Shown here one piece after another: positions 60,389 to 64,000 of a stretch of DNA of 64,000 nucleotides. The stretch's first letter is position 1; each line of letters starts with the position of its first letter. The stretch lies in assembly GCA_031963045.1 (NCBI GenBank), contig JASSUK010000045.1, positions 1-64,000 on the forward strand, in the 5' to 3' direction. A model generated the notes under the pieces. The model made no database searches, was not told the origin of the DNA, and was given only the letters and a program-made list of their open reading frames with translations. This DNA is from JASSUD01 sp031963045. Lineage in GTDB: Bacteria; Pseudomonadota; Gammaproteobacteria; Burkholderiales; Burkholderiaceae. A program made the translations under genes and the position numbers.

Positions 60389-61831
60389 ATGACGCACGCG
60401 GTTAAGCACCTCGAGAAACTCAAACGGTGCATCACGATTTCTCTCCCCAAGCAAGACGTGCGTAAAGCAGTACAAACGCGTCTTAATACTTTGAATAAGA
60501 AAATCCGCATGGACGGTTTTCGCCCAGGCAAAGTGCCTATGCAGATTTTGCAGAAAAAATATGGGCCTGAAAGCGAGTTCAAAGTGGTGCAAGATTTAGC
60601 TAGTAAGCACTTTTTTGAAGCGGTGAAGCAAGATGAAATTCGTCTTGCCAGCGCGCCTTCTTTGGACTGGCCAAAAGAAGGGGAGACACCTTCTGAGCAG
60701 ACTTCTGAAAATTATGAAGTGGATATTCTATTTGAGGTGTTACCAAATATTGAGTTTGGAGCATTCTCTGACTGCGCAGTGACCCGTCGCACAACTGCAA
60801 TTACTGACCATGAAGTGGATCGTGCTCTAGAAGTGGCTCGCCACAAGCGCGGCCATTATCACGAACGTGGAAGTGAATCTGAACACGGTGATGGTGGTGG
60901 ACTGGAAGCCCAAATGGGCGACCGGGTAACGGTTGCGCTTGTTAATCATTGGGAAGCCCCTGCGCAGAAAAATGATGAAGCACAGGCAGCAGAAGCCTCG
61001 GCAGAAACAGAGGGCGATCAAAAAGAGCAAAGCCAACCTAAAGTGCATACACAGACGTTTGTACTTGGGCTAGAGGCTGTTTCTAAAGAGCTCGAAAACG
61101 CAGTGGTTGGTCTTAAAAAATCAGAGACTAAAACCTTTGATTTAATCTTGGCTGATAATTATTTCGACCCAGAATGGGCAGGAAAGGCTGTACAGCAGAC
61201 CGTTACCCTAACCAAAGTAGAGTGGGCTCATCTGCCTGAGCTGAATGAAGAATTTCTGAAATCAGAAAACTTCGACAGTTTAGAAAGTTTGCGTGAAGCA
61301 CAAAAAAAGGCCCTGGAAACAGAAGCTGAAAAACGCACAAAAGCCTTGTTGCGTGCAGATGTCATTGAATACTTGCTCAATACCACGCAATTTGATGTGC
61401 CTGAAGCGGTGGTGCGTGAAGAGCAATATGCACAGTTTGAACAAATGTTTCGCCGTATTTTCCCTGATGCGCAGAAACTGTCCTCTGAAGACATTCGCGC
61501 TCGCCATAACTTGCCTGCAGATTTTATGCTTGATACGGCTTCTCGTCGGGCAAAGACAGGTTTGATCTTGTCTGAGTTGATTCGCCAGAATGGACTCGCT
61601 GCTGAATCTGCACAGCTCGATACGCACTTTGAAACCTTTGCAAGCGAGCAGAATGTGCCTATTGAAGACGTGCGTCGTTTCTTCTTGGGATCTGCTGAGC
61701 ATTTGAATTCGCTTAAAGCCCATATTGCTGAGCAAAATGCGCTCGACTTTATTTTAGAAAAAGCGCAAGTAGGCGAAGAATCGGTGAGTTTTAAAGTATT
61801 AGCCGAAGCGAGTAGCAGTCTTATGAATTAA
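60389..61831 (+). CDS. tig: Trigger factor (ribosome-bound chaperone)
   Basis: Tig binds L23 at the ribosome exit and helps nascent proteins fold; it is a PPIase. The 480-aa protein has the ribosome-binding GFRPGKVPMQILQKKYG, the FKBP-type domain (GDRVTVALVNHWEAP ... FVLGLEAVSKELENAVVGLK), and the C-terminal helical domain. It is about 45 residues longer than E. coli Tig because of inserts in the FKBP domain (ESEHGDGGGLEA and an acidic stretch near residues 195-215). clpP and clpX follow, in the conserved tig-clpP-clpX order, separated by about 590 bp. Confidence 0.95.
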   Translation: MTHAVKHLEKLKRCITISLPKQDVRKAVQTRLNTLNKKIRMDGFRPGKVPMQILQKKYGPESEFKVVQDLASKHFFEAVKQDEIRLASAPSLDWPKEGETPSEQTSENYEVDILFEVLPNIEFGAFSDCAVTRRTTAITDHEVDRALEVARHKRGHYHERGSESEHGDGGGLEAQMGDRVTVALVNHWEAPAQKNDEAQAAEASAETEGDQKEQSQPKVHTQTFVLGLEAVSKELENAVVGLKKSETKTFDLILADNYFDPEWAGKAVQQTVTLTKVEWAHLPELNEEFLKSENFDSLESLREAQKKALETEAEKRTKALLRADVIEYLLNTTQFDVPEAVVREEQYAQFEQMFRRIFPDAQKLSSEDIRARHNLPADFMLDTASRRAKTGLILSELIRQNGLAAESAQLDTHFETFASEQNVPIEDVRRFFLGSAEHLNSLKAHIAEQNALDFILEKAQVGEESVSFKVLAEASSSLMN

Positions 61832-61885
61832 GGTATGAAGGCGAGGATAGGGTTTTAGTGTATTCGAAGAACCTCCTCTACATTG

Positions 61886-61973
61886 CCAAAAAGGTTCTTC
61901 TTTGCAAAGAGTGAGCGCTAGGTCTACAGTACAACCGAAGTGCTGCATAAGTTGCAAAAAAGAACCTTTTTGG
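61886..61973. repeat. 22-bp inverted repeat in the tig-clpP gap
   Basis: CCAAAAAGGTTCTTCTTTGC (61886-) pairs with the inverse ending at 61973 (TTGCAAAAAAGAACCTTTTT), with one mismatch and a 44-nt loop. It could terminate tig transcripts or be a separate insertion. Confidence 0.75.
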
Positions 61974-61984
61974 CACTCTGGCCC

Positions 61985-62018
61985 GTAGGTTGGCGGTGAG
62001 GGACGAACCCCAACATGC
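61985..62018 (+). repeat. Single unit of the dispersed repeat (cluster 13) in the 590-bp tig-clpP gap
   Basis: GTAGGTTGGCGGTGAGG, GACGAACCCCAACATGC, with the second flank type (GATACAAAAGTGTAATAATC at 62039) as at 19.9 kb. No partner unit follows. In the remainder, a GGATTAGA/TCTAATCC stem spans about 62138-62195 and a palindrome CTAGGGCATGCCCTAG lies at 62376-62391 just before clpP. No gene is seen between 61832 and 62421. Confidence 0.85.
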
Positions 62019-62421
62019 ACACCACTGACTTTTCCGTAGATACAAAAGTGTAATAATCGGCTTTTGACTGCAAGGCGCCTAGAAAAACAGATGTAGAGGC
62101 CCCATTATCCAATGGTTCAATCTGTTGCTTGCGAGGTTGGATTAGAGGGAGCAAACAGGTTCTTACCTTTTTTTACGTCTAATCCTCTTTACGGCATAGC
62201 CTTCTAAAACCTGTTCAAAGGTTATAAAAAGAGTTCTTATTTGGGGCAAGTTTTACACTGGCATTGCCGTGTTTTAGTACCTGTGTATCGCAACGCGGTA
62301 CGACTTCGAATCAGGCTTCAAAAGCGATAATACGCAAGAGCGCAAAAAGCTGCCTTTTGAAAATCATAAACAAAGCTAGGGCATGCCCTAGTTAATTAGG
62401 CTATTTAAAGAGAAAACCACT

Positions 62422-63096
62422 ATGAGACAGTACGGCGATTCGCATGCTTTTTCTTCCATAGCGCCAGGAACGCAGGACTTTGACGCTTCTGCATTAGAAA
62501 CTCGTGGTTTAGGGCTGATTCCGATGGTGGTGGAGAGCAGCGGAAGAGGGGAGCGAGCGTATGATATTTATTCGCGCCTGCTCAAAGAGCGACTGGTTTT
62601 TTTGATCGGCGAAGTCAACGACACGACAGCGAATATCGTTATCGCGCAGTTATTATTTCTGGAAAGTGAAAACCCTGACAAAGACATCAGTCTCTATATT
62701 AATAGCCCTGGTGGCTCAGTCAGTGCAGGGTTGGCCATTTACGATACGATGCAGTTTATCAAGCCCAAAGTATCGACCCTATGCATGGGTATGGCTGCGA
62801 GTATGGGCGCATTTTTGTTAGCGGCGGGTGCCAATGGTAAACGCTTTGCACTACCTAATGCTCGTATGATGATCCACCAACCTTTGGGTGGCGCACGCGG
62901 GCAAGCATCGGATATTGAGATACAGGCGCGAGAAATTTTGTATCTAAAAGGGCGTTTGAACGGTTTGCTGGCCCATCACACAGGGCAATCTATAGAGCAA
63001 ATTGCACTGGATACCGATAGAGACAATTTTATGTCTAGTGACCGAGCAAAAGAATACGGCCTCATAGATCAAGTACTGCAACAGCGTGCTTCGTAG
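62422..63096 (+). CDS. clpP: ATP-dependent Clp protease proteolytic subunit
   Basis: ClpP is the serine peptidase that works with ClpX. The 224-aa protein has the catalytic Ser127 in GMAASMGAFLL, His152 in RMMIHQPLGGARGQ, and the Asp in DTDRDNFMSS. A short propeptide-like N-terminus precedes LIPMVVESSGRGERAYDIYS. The stop TAG (63094-63096) lies in the first bases of a dispersed repeat. clpX follows 528 bp later, unusually far for this pair. Confidence 0.96.
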   Translation: MRQYGDSHAFSSIAPGTQDFDASALETRGLGLIPMVVESSGRGERAYDIYSRLLKERLVFLIGEVNDTTANIVIAQLLFLESENPDKDISLYINSPGGSVSAGLAIYDTMQFIKPKVSTLCMGMAASMGAFLLAAGANGKRFALPNARMMIHQPLGGARGQASDIEIQAREILYLKGRLNGLLAHHTGQSIEQIALDTDRDNFMSSDRAKEYGLIDQVLQQRAS

Positions 63097-63317
63097 GTTG
63101 GCGGTGAGGTACAAACCCCAACATGCATACCACTGACTTTGAATTTTTGTTTTTAGATAATCTGTAAGCTGGTCATCAAGGACGCAGTGGCTTGCATGTT
63201 GGGGTTTGTACCTCACCACCAACCTACCGTTCTTTGCCTTTTTGTGGCTAGTTGTAAGCAGGTCTTCAAGGAGGCGGTGGCGTGCACATTGGGGAGCGTT
63301 GCTCACCACCAACCTAC
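63093..63317. repeat. Dispersed intergenic repeat, three units (cluster 14)
   Basis: The units are 63093-63126 (+), 63194-63227 (inverted) and 63284-63317 (inverted, GCACATTGGGGAGCG, TTGCTCACCACCAACCTAC). The stretch between the last two keeps the start of the 60-bp core (CGTTCTTTGCCTTTTTGTGG) then diverges. Different loop types occur in one cluster. The rest of the gap (63318-63624) holds no gene; an AAAATGC/GCATTTT stem lies at 63582-63598. Confidence 0.93.
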
Positions 63318-63624
63318 GAGTGTCGTTATGATCTGCGGGATTTTGAATGCGTTTTCATGCAAGGTTGCTGCATGTATCGGAGGATCTTCTTGCGCATAAA
63401 GAGTATGCTGTATAGAGAGCAAATATAAAAAACTTCTTTAGAATCTCTTAAAAAGCCCTACTTTCAGGCTGTTGAGGCCTATTTTTTACTCATCCCCCAT
63501 TTTTTGAGACTCTAAATAGGTTCTAGGGGTTGATATTTAGATTTTGGCGCTTATTTAATGAGTCGTCTCTTGCGCCGAATCAAAATGCTTTGCATTTTGC
63601 GTCGCTTCTTCAAAGGTTATTTTT

Positions 63625-64000
63625 ATGACAAGTACCAATGGCTTGGCGAGTGAAGCACCTGTTTTCTGCTCATTTTGCACGAAGGCCAGGCAGGATGTTC
63701 AAAAGCTGATTGCTGGCCCATCTGTCTTTATCTGTAACGAGTGTATTGATCTGTGCCACTCCATGCTGATTGAGGATCTCAAGCAGGCAAACATTGAAAG
63801 TATCCGCACAGATTTACCTAGTCCCAGAGACATCAGGAAAACCCTCGATGAGTATGTGATTGGGCAAGATATGGCGAAAAAAACGCTCGCTGTAGCGGTG
63901 TATAACCATTACAAACGTCTCAAACACGTGGATCTGAAAGAAGACGTGGAGCTTGCAAAAAGCAATATCTTACTGATCGGTCCAACCGGTTCAGGTAAGA
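63625..64000 (+). CDS. clpX: ATP-dependent Clp protease ATP-binding subunit (partial, runs off the window)
   Basis: ClpX unfolds substrates for ClpP. The visible 125 residues start MTSTNGLASEAPVFCSFCTK, with the zinc-binding domain (CSFC ... FICNECIDLC), then PSPRDIRKTLDEYVIGQDMA and the beginning of Walker A (LLIGPTGSGK). The ATG at 63625 is the first in frame. It is cut by the window end and not otherwise damaged. It completes tig-clpP-clpX. Confidence 0.95.
   Translation, partial: MTSTNGLASEAPVFCSFCTKARQDVQKLIAGPSVFICNECIDLCHSMLIEDLKQANIESIRTDLPSPRDIRKTLDEYVIGQDMAKKTLAVAVYNHYKRLKHVDLKEDVELAKSNILLIGPTGSGK

Noticed and set aside
62296..62320. tRNA-like T-arm (ACTTCGAATCAGG) before clpP
   Set aside because: No cloverleaf, anticodon stem or acceptor stem could be built around it.
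63472..63502. Possible heat-shock sigma-32 promoter before clpX (GTTGAG ... CCCCATTT)
   Set aside because: The CCCCATTT box fits, but the -35 match is poor and the spacing (18) is too long for a confident call.

Overview
The window reads as a chromosomal stretch of a betaproteobacterium close to Burkholderia. Supporting this are the gene blocks yebC-purD-hemF-nadD-rsfS, metK/lpxL-dapF-DUF484-xerC, dksA-hslVU, rpsF-priB-rpsR-rplI-dnaB and tig-clpP-clpX, and protein details such as the DksA and HslV N-termini. Base composition looks far less GC-rich than free-living Burkholderia. Many neighbourhoods are cut short (sucAB without lpd, nadAC without nadB, dppBC without its ATPases, nadD-rsfS without rlmH), and the gaps between genes are full of short repeats. 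By inference this fits a reduced, rearranged, host-associated member of the Burkholderiaceae, such as a fungal endosymbiont of the Mycoavidus/Glomeribacter type. The sequence alone does not prove the species.

Layout. 0-5.6 kb: an Rpn-type nuclease, purN-rsmB, a PLD-like lipoprotein and a fatty-acid desaturase. 5.7-8.2 kb: nadA, an unknown small protein, and nadC. 8.2-10.5 kb: repeats and an intact hipBA module with a 38-bp palindromic operator. 10.4-14.9 kb: parC-parE (topoisomerase IV). 15-19.7 kb: yebC, purD, hemF, nadD, rsfS. 20-22.4 kb: an accessory patch with an unknown membrane/coiled-coil protein, an IS982-like transposase remnant, a Rid-family protein and an RnfB-like ferredoxin. 22.6-29.3 kb, minus strand: hslUV, dksA, xerC, DUF484, dapF, lpxL-like. 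29.6-33.3 kb: metK, ahcY, metF (activated methyl cycle). 33.4-35.4 kb: two DppBC-type permeases. 35.8-36.5 kb: a proline-rich unknown protein. 36.7-41.8 kb: rpsF-priB-rpsR-rplI, dnaB, DUF47-pit. 42-43.8 kb: proC, tRNA-Gly, tRNA-Cys, DUF1289. 44-48.2 kb: potFGHI. 48.4-52.8 kb: sucAB. 52.9-58.2 kb: tatD, a RelB/RelE-type module with a broken toxin inside a duplicated tatD tail, comEC, and a TumE/TumA pair. 58.6-64 kb: pyrG, tig, clpP and the start of clpX.

The dominant unexplained signal is a dispersed repeat of about 33 bp (core GTAGGTTGGGGTGAGG...ACCCCAACATGC). It occurs as about 28 units in 14 clusters, mostly as inverted pairs, and only between genes. In five plus-strand genes (desaturase, nadC, rsfS, metF, clpP) the first bases of the repeat supply the stop codon. 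A second, MITE-like family (ends CTAGGGCRTGTCCTCAATTG) has one complete hairpin copy and several solo ends.

Functionally the window is mostly housekeeping: purine and NAD synthesis, methyl cycle, translation, replication, proteolysis and the TCA cycle. Several genes suit a host-dependent life, namely polyamine and peptide uptake and toxin-antitoxin modules. Three unknown proteins (6942-7325, 20005-20733, 35836-36516) are the best candidates for lineage-specific or host-interaction functions.
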